Below are positions 1 to 5,989 of a stretch of 6,596 bases of DNA, piece after piece (position 1 is the first letter of the stretch; the number at the start of each line of letters is the position of its first letter). The position numbers and the translations under genes were made by a program. Below the pieces are notes generated by a model. It worked only from the letters and a program-made list of their open reading frames with translations. It was not told where the DNA came from and searched no databases. Origin of the DNA: Candidatus Uhrbacteria bacterium (lineage in GTDB: Bacteria > Patescibacteriota > Patescibacteriia > 2-12-FULL-60-25); contig JAHFIO010000048.1 of the NCBI GenBank assembly GCA_023246325.1, forward strand, positions 1-6,596. The letters are read 5' to 3'.

Positions 1-854
1 CCTAAATCCTGAATCAGCTGACGTTCAATTTGTTGAAATTTATTTATAGTTTCAACCATGTGCACCGGAATACGAATAGTACGTGATTGATCTGCTAATG
101 CGCGCGTAATGGCCTGGCGTATCCACCAAGTAGCATAGGTAGAAAATTTATACCCTTTGCGATACTCAAATTTTTTCACTGCGCGAAATAACCCAATATT
201 CCCCTCTTGAATTAAATCTAATAAAGACAAACTTTTACCCATGAATTTTTTTGCTATAGACACAACCAAACGCAAATTCGCTTCAATCAATCGTTTATCC
301 GCTTCTTTATCACCACGCTCTTTACGTTTCGCTAATGCCACTTCATCTTCAGCAGTCAATAAAGGAATTTTTCCAATTTCTCGTAAATACATTTGAATCG
401 GATCTGCCGTTAAATCAAACGGTTCAATTTTTCCACGCTTATCATCCTGACTATGCAATGCCTCCATTGCTTCTGCTCGTTCTTTTTGACGACCAAGCAA
501 TCCTTCTTTCATTTCCACAATGCCTATTCCTGCCGCATCTAAACGATCAACAAATGCTTCATATGTTGGAATATAATCTTCGACCTCGTTAAATGCATAT
601 GCCACCTCATTTTCTGTCATGAATCCACGCGTGCGCGCTTTATCAAAAAGCTTATCTAATAATTCCGTAGAGGGAGGAGGTGTTTTTATATACGGCACAA
701 CCTTACCAGGCTTGGCTTGTTTTTGTGGTTGTTTTTTTACAACTTTTAGTTTTTTATTTTTTACAAATCGTAATTTATGATCCACGATTTTCTTTTTCTT
801 TGAGGGTTTACTTATAAACTTTTTTGAAAATAACTTTTTCGAACTTTTTGACAT
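1..854 (-). CDS. rpoD: RNA polymerase primary sigma factor RpoD (sigma-70/SigA), N-terminal part, 3' end outside window
   Basis: This is the housekeeping sigma factor, which directs core RNA polymerase to -10/-35 promoters. The frame is open from the ATG at 854 to the left edge, giving 284 complete codons. Residues 1-60 are very basic (21 lysines). Residues 62-114 (from STELLDKLFDKARTRGF on) resemble the compact region 1.1 segment. Region 1.2 is at 151-182 (DPIQMYLREIGKIPLLT). Regions 2.1-2.4 lie at about 183-258 and include NLRLVVSIAKKF, the core-binding DLIQEGNIGLFRAV, and the promoter-melting and -10 recognition segment FSTYATWWIRQAITRA. Region 3 begins with IRIPVHM at 261 and is cut; region 4 is outside. 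The large insert between regions 1.2 and 2.1 found in E. coli RpoD is absent. An in-frame TAA lies five codons upstream, so ATG 854 is the first possible ATG. No good Shine-Dalgarno precedes it. It is last in the visible uvrB-dnaG-rpoD run. Identification is secure. Confidence 0.96.
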   Translation of the reverse strand, partial: MSKSSKKLFSKKFISKPSKKKKIVDHKLRFVKNKKLKVVKKQPQKQAKPGKVVPYIKTPPPSTELLDKLFDKARTRGFMTENEVAYAFNEVEDYIPTYEAFVDRLDAAGIGIVEMKEGLLGRQKERAEAMEALHSQDDKRGKIEPFDLTADPIQMYLREIGKIPLLTAEDEVALAKRKERGDKEADKRLIEANLRLVVSIAKKFMGKSLSLLDLIQEGNIGLFRAVKKFEYRKGYKFSTYATWWIRQAITRALADQSRTIRIPVHMVETINKFQQIERQLIQDL

Positions 855-908
855 AGGTATAAAATGTTACATCCCCGAAAGACAGGAGTCTCGTATCAAC
901 GAGGCCAT
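855..908 (-). other. dnaG-rpoD intergenic spacer with a small possible hairpin
   Basis: These 54 bases lie between the dnaG stop and the rpoD start. They hold a short bulged stem (GAC...GTC around a TCCT loop, extended by CGA/TCG) with no following T-run, so it is not an intrinsic terminator. TTGATA occurs near the dnaG end, but no -10 element sits at a normal distance. In E. coli the dnaG-rpoD spacer contains an RNase E processing site. A similar role here is possible but not shown. The most economical reading is that rpoD is co-transcribed from upstream. Confidence 0.3.
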
Positions 909-2597
909 CTAAACGGGATGAATTAAATTACTTGCACGTAACTTTTCAAAACGAGATGATATTTCCGAGATTCGCGACTCATCATGGACGCGCTCAGCAT
1001 CTCGCATTTCTTGTTCCAAAATCGCCATTTCTTGCGCACTCATATATACACGCAATGTTTCAAGAACAGCCATAAGTTCTTTTTGCAACTCAGGTACTGA
1101 CTGATTTTGGAATTCGCGGTCTGCTAAAACCGCTATATAATTTAAAAGTTCGTCTTTCGGACGCACCGATAAATGATACTCCTCACATATGGGTTCTGCA
1201 ATAGGCAAAAGTTCCGGTTTTATATATAAAATAGCCCAAATTCTTTCTAAAAGCTCGTGTTCTCTCTGCTTTTGAATAATAGAGGGTGTAAACTTATCCA
1301 CAGCTTGGTGCCTGACCCCACCACTCGAAGGTCGCATAGCCTCTCGTAGCGCATCCACGGATACGCTTAAATCACGTGCAAGCCTGCTTACCCATGCATC
1401 GCGCTCGACTGAGTCTGATATTCTTTGAAATTCAGGTAATAATTTTTTCGCTATTTCTTTTTTTCCTGCAGGATTTTGTGCGTCCGCATGTGTAAATGCA
1501 TATACGTATAGCCATTCTATAACGGGCAATGCATTATCAATGGCTTTTTTCCATATTGCAGGATCTTTTCTCACCGCATCATCAGGATCTTTACCCGCAT
1601 CCTTCGGTAAAACAATAATACGAATATCAAAATCCATTTTACGTGCAAGATCTAATCCACGAATTGTTGCTGCATTACCTGCTGCATCAGCATCAAAAGC
1701 TATAGCAAGTTTATGTGTAAATCGTTTTAACAAACGCAATTGCTCTTCCGTTAATGCAGTACCCGATGAGCATACAACGTTCGATACATTAAACTGATGC
1801 GATGCTATAACATCCATATTCCCCTCACATATAACGGCCATATCCTGCCGTTTTATGTCACCCTTCGCTTTATCAAGACCAAATAAAATTGCAGATTTTT
1901 TATAGAGTAAGGTTTCTGGTGTATTGACATATTTCGCCACTTCTTTATTTTCTGTAAGAATGCGACCGGTAAATCCAACAACATTTCCATGCGCATCACA
2001 AATAGTAAACATAAGCCGTCCGCGAAAACGATCATGAATATTTCCTTTTTCGTTTTTTATAAGAAGCCCCGCCTGCAACATTTCTTCATCAGTAATATTT
2101 TTTGTATGAAGCGCATCCATAAGCGCATTCCACTCATCTGGAGCATATCCAATTTTCCAGATATCACATATTAAATCATCAAGACCACGTTTTTTTATAT
2201 ATGAACGTGCGATTTCTGCATGTGGCTGCGTCTGTAAATAATTTTGATAAAATTTAGAAGCAAGCGCATTCACTTCTTGTAATCGTTTTTTTAATGAAGA
2301 TGTCTGAGAATCAAATGCTGGTAATACCACTCCTGCTTTTTGTGCAAGCAAGGACAAAGCTTCTGGAAATTCCATACCCTCCATTTGCATAACAAATGCA
2401 ATCAAATCCCCCCCTTGATTACAGCCAAAGCAATGCCATGTTTGACGTGGGCGATTTACAAAAAAACTAGGTGATTTTTCTTGATGAAAAGGACAACATG
2501 CTTTCCAGGAACCGGATCCTGCAGCTTTTACATCAAGATATTCACCTACAATATCCGCTATATCAAGCTTAGATTTTACTTCATTGGCGGAATCCAT
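909..2597 (-). CDS. dnaG: DNA primase DnaG
   Basis: DnaG makes the RNA primers for replication and acts at the fork with the DnaB helicase. The 562-residue length is close to the family norm (581 in E. coli). The N-terminal CHC2 zinc domain has ligands C35, H38, C56 and C59 (CPFH ... CFGC) followed by GGD. The catalytic core includes HDRFRGRLMF (188-197) and GFTGR (208-212). The TOPRIM fold shows catalytic E258 in CEGNMDV and the metal-binding D302 and D304 in FDADAAGNAA, with GKDPDD at 335-340. Residues from about 440 to the end form a helical, charged C-terminal domain expected to contact DnaB. All key residues are present. The ATG at 2597 gives a complete zinc domain. It lies 9 bases after the uvrB stop, with GAGG in the last uvrB codons as its ribosome-binding site, indicating tight co-transcription. 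It ends with TAG. Confidence 0.97.
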   Translation of the reverse strand: MDSANEVKSKLDIADIVGEYLDVKAAGSGSWKACCPFHQEKSPSFFVNRPRQTWHCFGCNQGGDLIAFVMQMEGMEFPEALSLLAQKAGVVLPAFDSQTSSLKKRLQEVNALASKFYQNYLQTQPHAEIARSYIKKRGLDDLICDIWKIGYAPDEWNALMDALHTKNITDEEMLQAGLLIKNEKGNIHDRFRGRLMFTICDAHGNVVGFTGRILTENKEVAKYVNTPETLLYKKSAILFGLDKAKGDIKRQDMAVICEGNMDVIASHQFNVSNVVCSSGTALTEEQLRLLKRFTHKLAIAFDADAAGNAATIRGLDLARKMDFDIRIIVLPKDAGKDPDDAVRKDPAIWKKAIDNALPVIEWLYVYAFTHADAQNPAGKKEIAKKLLPEFQRISDSVERDAWVSRLARDLSVSVDALREAMRPSSGGVRHQAVDKFTPSIIQKQREHELLERIWAILYIKPELLPIAEPICEEYHLSVRPKDELLNYIAVLADREFQNQSVPELQKELMAVLETLRVYMSAQEMAILEQEMRDAERVHDESRISEISSRFEKLRASNLIHPV

Positions 2598-2606
2598 ACG
2601 TATAAT

Positions 2607-4700
2607 TTACCTCGTACGGCCATGTCTCACAAGACGCTCTTTTTTTGATGGTACAACCGCTTTTCCATCTGGACCTATTGTCACTCCTTTTTCACGTAAT
2701 TTTATTTCTTTCTGCAATATGAAAATCTCATCCCGTAATATCGTTGCCAATTCAAATTGCAAATCTGTCGCAGCTTCCTTCATCTCTTTTTCTTTTTGTT
2801 TTATGACTTGTTTTAAATCATGCGTTTCAGCTCGCAATTCTAATTTTAATAATTCTTTCACATCGCGCACATCCCCCATACGTAATCCCAACATTTCTCG
2901 ATAATCTGTAATGGCTTTCAAAATTGTTTTTGGTGTAATATTGTGCGCAACATTATATGCAACTTGTTTCGCTCGACGTCGATCTGTTTCTGAAATTGCT
3001 TTTCGCATTGATTCAGTCATAGTGTCCGCATACAGAACCACCTGTCCTCGCACATTACGCGCTGCCCGTCCTATAGTTTGTATGAGGGATGTTTCAGAAC
3101 GTAAAAATCCTTCTTTATCGGCATCGAGAATACATACAAGCGCAACTTCAGGTAAATCTAAACCTTCACGAAGTAAATTCACGCCAACAATGACATCATA
3201 TGCTCCACGTCTAAATTCAGATAAAATTTCTAATCGTTCAATAGTCTGAATATCTGAATGTAGATATCGTGATTTTATTTTTTTCTCAGTTAAAAATCCC
3301 GCTAAATCCTCTGCCATTTTTTTCGTAAGGGTTGTCACAAGCACTCTATCGCCTCTTTTGATAACTTCTGCTATACGCTCCATACAATCATCAATTTGTG
3401 AATTGCCACCTTTTTTCGGAGTAATGGGTACAATCAAAACCTCTGGATCCACTAAACCTGTTGGACGAATAATTTGTTCAACAATTGCACCTGAATGCAA
3501 CAGCTCATATTTCCCTGGCGTTGCTGAAATACAAATAACATTTTTCATTTTTTGCTCCAGTTCCACAAATTTTAATGGTCTATTATCTGCTGCGCTCGGC
3601 AAACGAAAACCATACTCAATTAAGGTTTGCTTTCGTGATCTATCACCTTCATACATTCCTCCACATTGTGGAACGGATACATGCGATTCATCAAAACAGA
3701 GTAAAAAATCTTTAGGAAAATAATCGAATAATGTATCTGGCGCTTCCCCCGCCCCGCGCCCTGATAATTGTCGTGAATAATTTTCAATGCCATTACAATA
3801 TCCGAGATTTTCTATCATCTCCAAATCAAATTTAGTTCTTCTATCAATACGTTCAGCTTCTAATAATTTTCCTGCTTTTTCAAAATATATTAAACGCTCT
3901 TGTAATTCTGTACGAATATTTTTTATCGCTCGCTCACGTTCTGGACCCTGTATAATAAAATGTTTAGCTGGAAAAATCCATGCATCCTGCAATTCTTTTT
4001 TATGATGACGCGTTATAGGATCAACAAGATATATGGCATCAATAATACCGCGCGGTGCCTCAATTCGATAAAACATTTCTTCGTTTGCAGGCATGATTTC
4101 TAATACTCCACCCATACTACGAAAAGTTCCGCGTCCAATATCCGTGCCTGATACACGCGTAAATTGCATATGAATTAATTTTCCAATTATATCCGCTCGC
4201 GTCATATCTTCACCGATTTTCAATCGAATGGCCGAGTCTGCATATGCTTGCGGAGCACCAAGCCCATATATACAGGATACGGAAGCGCAAATAATAACAT
4301 CCTGCCGCGTAAGCAAAGCCTGTGTTGCGCTATGTCGTAAACGATCGATTTCTTCATTTATCATAGCCTCTTTTTCTATATAGGTATCTGATGTGGCGAT
4401 ATATGCTTCCGGTTGATAGTAATCGTAATAAGAAACAAAATATTCTACAGCATTGTCAGGAAAAAACTCTCTGAATTCATTGCAGAGTTGTGCGGCAAGG
4501 GTTTTATTATGCGCAATCACTAAAGTTGGTTTTTGAATTTGTTGAATAACATTCGCTATAGTGAATGTTTTACCCGTACCTGTTGCACCAAGTAAAGTTT
4601 GAATACGCGTATTATTTTTTACACCTCTCACCAAGGCTTCTATAGCTTCGGGCTGATCACCATTTGGTGCATATGGTTGTTTGAGATTAAATACGGACAT
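2607..4700 (-). CDS. uvrB: Excinuclease ABC subunit UvrB
   Basis: UvrB is the damage-verifying, DNA-tracking subunit of nucleotide excision repair. It is loaded by UvrA and then recruits UvrC for dual incision. The protein has 697 residues (673 in E. coli). Walker A is GATGTGKT at 38-45. The beta-hairpin that threads between strands is at about 89-112 (SYYDYYQPEAYIATSDTYIE). Further family signatures are GYCNGIENYSRQLSGR (300-315), the DEAD-box-type DESH (337-340) with VSVPQCGGMYEGDRSRK after it, ISATPGKYE (391-399), GVNLLREGLDLPEV (506-519) and helicase motif VI QTIGRAARN (541-549). The C-terminal UVR motif that binds UvrC is at about 627-662. The start follows the canonical N-terminus (F-L-PY-P-GDQP). 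No Shine-Dalgarno precedes ATG 4700. It is the first gene of the leftward operon, transcribed divergently from gene A. Confidence 0.98.
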   Translation of the reverse strand: MSVFNLKQPYAPNGDQPEAIEALVRGVKNNTRIQTLLGATGTGKTFTIANVIQQIQKPTLVIAHNKTLAAQLCNEFREFFPDNAVEYFVSYYDYYQPEAYIATSDTYIEKEAMINEEIDRLRHSATQALLTRQDVIICASVSCIYGLGAPQAYADSAIRLKIGEDMTRADIIGKLIHMQFTRVSGTDIGRGTFRSMGGVLEIMPANEEMFYRIEAPRGIIDAIYLVDPITRHHKKELQDAWIFPAKHFIIQGPERERAIKNIRTELQERLIYFEKAGKLLEAERIDRRTKFDLEMIENLGYCNGIENYSRQLSGRGAGEAPDTLFDYFPKDFLLCFDESHVSVPQCGGMYEGDRSRKQTLIEYGFRLPSAADNRPLKFVELEQKMKNVICISATPGKYELLHSGAIVEQIIRPTGLVDPEVLIVPITPKKGGNSQIDDCMERIAEVIKRGDRVLVTTLTKKMAEDLAGFLTEKKIKSRYLHSDIQTIERLEILSEFRRGAYDVIVGVNLLREGLDLPEVALVCILDADKEGFLRSETSLIQTIGRAARNVRGQVVLYADTMTESMRKAISETDRRRAKQVAYNVAHNITPKTILKAITDYREMLGLRMGDVRDVKELLKLELRAETHDLKQVIKQKEKEMKEAATDLQFELATILRDEIFILQKEIKLREKGVTIGPDGKAVVPSKKERLVRHGRTR
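2609..2613 (-). promoter_or_regulatory. dnaG Shine-Dalgarno (GAGGT) overlapping the uvrB stop
   Basis: On the minus strand, GAGGT begins in the last sense codons of uvrB and runs into its TAA stop. It ends about 11 bases before the dnaG ATG. The spacing is slightly long, but this is the only purine-rich element upstream. It supports the 2597 start and suggests translational coupling between uvrB and dnaG. Confidence 0.6.
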
Positions 4701-4718
4701 ATATATAGCTTACAGGTA

Positions 4719-4724
4719 TTTATA
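4719..4724 (-). promoter_or_regulatory. Candidate -10 element (TATAAA) for uvrB
   Basis: TATAAA on the minus strand is preceded by an eight-T run and has no convincing -35 hexamer. Initiation about 7 bases downstream would leave a leader of only about 12 bases before the uvrB ATG, which agrees with the missing Shine-Dalgarno. This is a pattern-based guess in an AT-rich region and could be chance. Confidence 0.3.
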
Positions 4725-4736
4725 AAAAAAACACAC

Positions 4737-4765
4737 TTTACTTTATATACAAGCTGATGTAGATT
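4737..4765 (+). promoter_or_regulatory. Candidate promoter for gene A
   Basis: TTTACT (4737-4742) and TAGATT (4760-4765) each match four of six sigma-70 consensus bases, with 17-base spacing. Transcription would start near 4772, about 20 bases before the gene A ATG and just before its Shine-Dalgarno. The position is sensible, but the hexamers are weak. Confidence 0.3.
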
Positions 4766-4782
4766 GTGCATGTTCTTTCACC

Positions 4783-4789
4783 AAGGAGG
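4783..4789 (+). promoter_or_regulatory. Strong Shine-Dalgarno of gene A (AAGGAGG)
   Basis: AAGGAGG complements the 16S anti-Shine-Dalgarno over seven bases and lies 5 bases before ATG 4795. It fixes the start and is the best evidence that this unrecognised ORF is translated. Confidence 0.8.
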
Positions 4790-4794
4790 CAGAC

Positions 4795-5166
4795 ATGAAG
4801 TGGACACAAGATGAATGCGAAGCAGGGCCTGATTCAAACAAGTCTAGGAATAAAATTTCTAAAAAAGAACTTTTAGACAAGGTAGTGTGGAAACAGTGGC
4901 ATGGAATATTTTCCGTTCTAAATACACATAGTTATGATGAAAATAAACGAGTCATTTGTAGCATTGTAGACTCACTATTTGGAAATGGAACCTTGCCAAG
5001 AAAACTGATGCACTTTCTGGGGAGTGAATTTGGCGCTGTATACAATATCCTTTCTGAAGACAAAAAACGCCGTAAAGCAAATGATATCAAAAACGGAAAA
5101 AAATATCGGCGCGATGAAAATCCTCCCATGGGTCGAGTTGAACGAAGGGGCCATTCTACCGTATAG
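4795..5166 (+). CDS. Gene A: unrecognised 123-aa basic protein
   Basis: I do not recognise a family. The polar, charged N-terminus (about 1-28) is followed by a likely helical core (29-88) with alternating hydrophobic residues, then a very basic tail (DKKRRK at 89-94 and KKYRR at 102-106). No signal peptide or transmembrane segment is visible, so it is probably cytosolic. The basic tail could bind nucleic acid, but this is only a guess. Reality of the gene rests on three points: a perfect AAGGAGG site 5 bases before ATG, an intrinsic terminator starting at its TAG stop, and its place as the only substantial plus-strand ORF in a gap otherwise empty of genes. It is divergent from uvrB and convergent with gene B. 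Residues 61-86 (LFGNG ... EFGAVYNIL) resemble residues 59-85 of gene B, so the two may be distant paralogs. Confidence 0.75.
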   Translation: MKWTQDECEAGPDSNKSRNKISKKELLDKVVWKQWHGIFSVLNTHSYDENKRVICSIVDSLFGNGTLPRKLMHFLGSEFGAVYNILSEDKKRRKANDIKNGKKYRRDENPPMGRVERRGHSTV

Positions 5167-5191
5167 ACGACAACATATGTCGTCTTTTTTT
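5165..5191 (+). terminator. Rho-independent terminator of gene A, overlapping its stop codon
   Basis: AGACGACA (5165-5172) and TGTCGTCT (5178-5185) form a perfect 8-bp stem with a 5-base ACATA loop. Seven Ts follow at 5185-5191. The left arm begins with the last two bases of the gene A TAG stop. There is no T-run on the other strand, so it works rightward only. Confidence 0.9.
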
Positions 5192-5212
5192 ATTGTCATC
5201 TACCATCAAAAT

Positions 5213-5234
5213 AAAAAAAGACTCAAATCGAGTC
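5213..5234 (-). terminator. Intrinsic terminator of gene B, overlapping its stop codon
   Basis: On the minus strand GACTC-GATTT-GAGTC forms a 5-bp stem with a 5-base loop, followed by seven Us. The gene B TGA stop overlaps the loop and the second arm. The stem is short, so termination may be partial. It faces the gene A terminator about 20 bases away, giving separate back-to-back terminators for the convergent pair. Confidence 0.65.
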
Positions 5235-5498
5235 AGTTCTATACAAGAGATTGTGCAAATTTGGATACTCATTTTTAACAATATTGAGAACCATGTATGA
5301 TAAAAATTGCCCATTCGAAAAGTATTTTCGAAATAAAACTACTAGGGTTTCATCAGGTATTTCTGCTGCAATACAAGCATCTTCAAGAAAATGAAGCGTT
5401 CTTTCTCTGCGATCCTTCTCAATTTTTTCTAAAAGAACATTTGCAAGAGTTATGGGATCGTATTCAGGATGTTTAATACGGTTTTCTTTTTTACTCAT
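5223..5498 (-). CDS. Gene B: unrecognised 91-aa helical protein
   Basis: No family is recognised. The first 35 residues are highly charged (MSKKENRIKH; LEKIEKDRRERT) and probably helical. Residues 36-86 are richer in hydrophobics (CIAAEIPDETLVVLFRKYF, then FLSYMVLNIV) and end in EYPNLHNLL. There is no signal peptide, and hydrophobic runs are interrupted by charges, so it is probably a small soluble helical protein. ATG 5498 is preceded by GGAGGAAA at optimal spacing, and the ORF ends inside its own terminator hairpin, so it is very likely a real gene. It lies 60 bases downstream of gene C on the same strand with no clear promoter of its own. It may depend on read-through of the gene C terminator. 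The C-terminal half resembles those of genes A and C. Confidence 0.75.
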   Translation of the reverse strand: MSKKENRIKHPEYDPITLANVLLEKIEKDRRERTLHFLEDACIAAEIPDETLVVLFRKYFSNGQFLSYMVLNIVKNEYPNLHNLLYRTDSI

Positions 5499-5503
5499 GA
5501 TTT

Positions 5504-5508
5504 CCTCC
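5504..5508 (-). promoter_or_regulatory. Shine-Dalgarno of gene B (GGAGG)
   Basis: GGAGG, extended to GGAGGAAA, lies 5 bases before the gene B ATG at 5498 and fixes that start. Confidence 0.75.
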
Positions 5509-5538
5509 GTACATATACACTACCAGATCCTGCCGAAT

Positions 5539-5568
5539 AAAAAAAGACCTGGATAGAATTACCAGGCC
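5539..5568 (-). terminator. Intrinsic terminator of gene C, overlapping its stop codon
   Basis: On the minus strand GGCCTGG and CCAGGTC pair over 7 bp (one G-U) around a 9-base loop, followed by seven Us. The first arm is the last sense codons of gene C (gcc tgg), and its TAA stop opens the loop. It separates C from B. Confidence 0.85.
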
Positions 5569-5915
5569 ACTTGTTTTTTGTAGATTCGTCCTGAATTTTC
5601 CTCTATAAGCCTGCTTAAATGCGGAAAAAATTCCAGCATAGCAATGCCTGACGGATGCGACAATTTCCATTCAGTACAAAAATCATTCAATACTCGTAAA
5701 ATCTGAACGCCAGATACGGATTGCGAAGTGTATGCACGATTCAAATCCATTAACGTAATTTCCATCAGTCTATTTTCATGAGCACGAACCATTTTCGCCC
5801 AACGATTCTGCTCTTCCTGACGATGCTGACCAATACGTCTTTTAAGTGCTATTAAAGCAGCCTCTTCAAGCAAGCGCTGCTTATTTTGCGACTGTATCTT
5901 CGGAACAACATCCAT
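5559..5915 (-). CDS. Gene C: unrecognised 118-aa helical protein
   Basis: No family is recognised. Residues 8-58 are rich in Q, R, E, K and A with regularly spaced hydrophobics and look like one long amphipathic helix, possibly a coiled coil. The second half (66-106) contains QILRVLNDF, a WKLSHPSG turn and EFFPHLSRLIEE. No signal peptide or membrane segment is visible. ATG 5915 has GGAGG 5 bases upstream, a near-consensus promoter lies just before that, and the gene ends within its own terminator, so expression signals are complete at both ends. It follows the ADP-ribosylglycohydrolase gene D by 74 bases on the same strand, with no terminator seen between them. C could therefore be made both from its own promoter and by read-through. 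F79 to F97-P98 matches the spacing of F60 to Y78-P79 in gene B. Confidence 0.78.
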   Translation of the reverse strand: MDVVPKIQSQNKQRLLEEAALIALKRRIGQHRQEEQNRWAKMVRAHENRLMEITLMDLNRAYTSQSVSGVQILRVLNDFCTEWKLSHPSGIAMLEFFPHLSRLIEENSGRIYKKQVAW

Positions 5916-5920
5916 ACCAA

Positions 5921-5925
5921 CCTCC
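5921..5925 (-). promoter_or_regulatory. Shine-Dalgarno of gene C (GGAGG)
   Basis: GGAGG lies 5 bases before ATG 5915, the same sequence and spacing as in genes A and B. Confidence 0.75.
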
Positions 5926-5932
5926 GCTATTC

Positions 5933-5982
5933 AAAGGGCATTAAGATATATACATTTTTTAGAAGTATATGTCAAGCCCTTT
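5933..5982. repeat. Inverted repeat flanking the gene C promoter (possible operator)
   Basis: AAAGGGC (5933-5939) and its exact complement GCCCTTT (5976-5982) bracket the promoter. One arm abuts the -35 and the other lies at the expected transcription start. A second, imperfect dyad sits inside: GATATATAC against GTATATGTC, 8 of 9 matching, overlapping the -10 and -35 hexamers. The placement suggests regulator binding or DNA looping, but the arms are short and AT-rich sequence produces dyads by chance. Confidence 0.45.
5947..5975 (-). promoter_or_regulatory. Sigma-70 promoter of gene C
   Basis: On the minus strand a perfect -35 TTGACA (5975-5970) is separated by exactly 17 bases from TATATA (5952-5947). 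Transcription would start near 5940, giving a leader of about 25 bases that contains the gene C Shine-Dalgarno. This is the strongest promoter-like sequence in the window. Confidence 0.75.
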
Positions 5983-5989
5983 AACCTTT

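Noticed and set aside
335..592. Plus-strand open frame opposite rpoD
   Set aside because: It lies wholly within the conserved rpoD coding sequence on the other strand, has no ribosome-binding site and resembles no protein.
2584..4005. Several plus-strand open frames (2584-2904, 2911-3249, 3358-3723, 3787-4005) opposite uvrB
   Set aside because: uvrB is intact with all motifs on the minus strand. The plus-strand translations are rich in S, R and I, lack domains and have no start signals.
4932..5199. Minus-strand frames opposite gene A
   Set aside because: They overlap gene A completely and have no start signal; their sequence is explained as the antisense of gene A.
5024..5278. 84-aa plus-strand frame overlapping the end of gene A and running through its terminator
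   Set aside because: It crosses two terminators and the end of gene B, has no Shine-Dalgarno, and conflicts with gene A, which has a perfect one.
5223..5915. Genes B and C as a toxin-antitoxin pair
   Set aside because: They are small and adjacent, but a terminator separates them and no toxin or DNA-binding antitoxin motif is visible. Size and adjacency alone do not justify the call.
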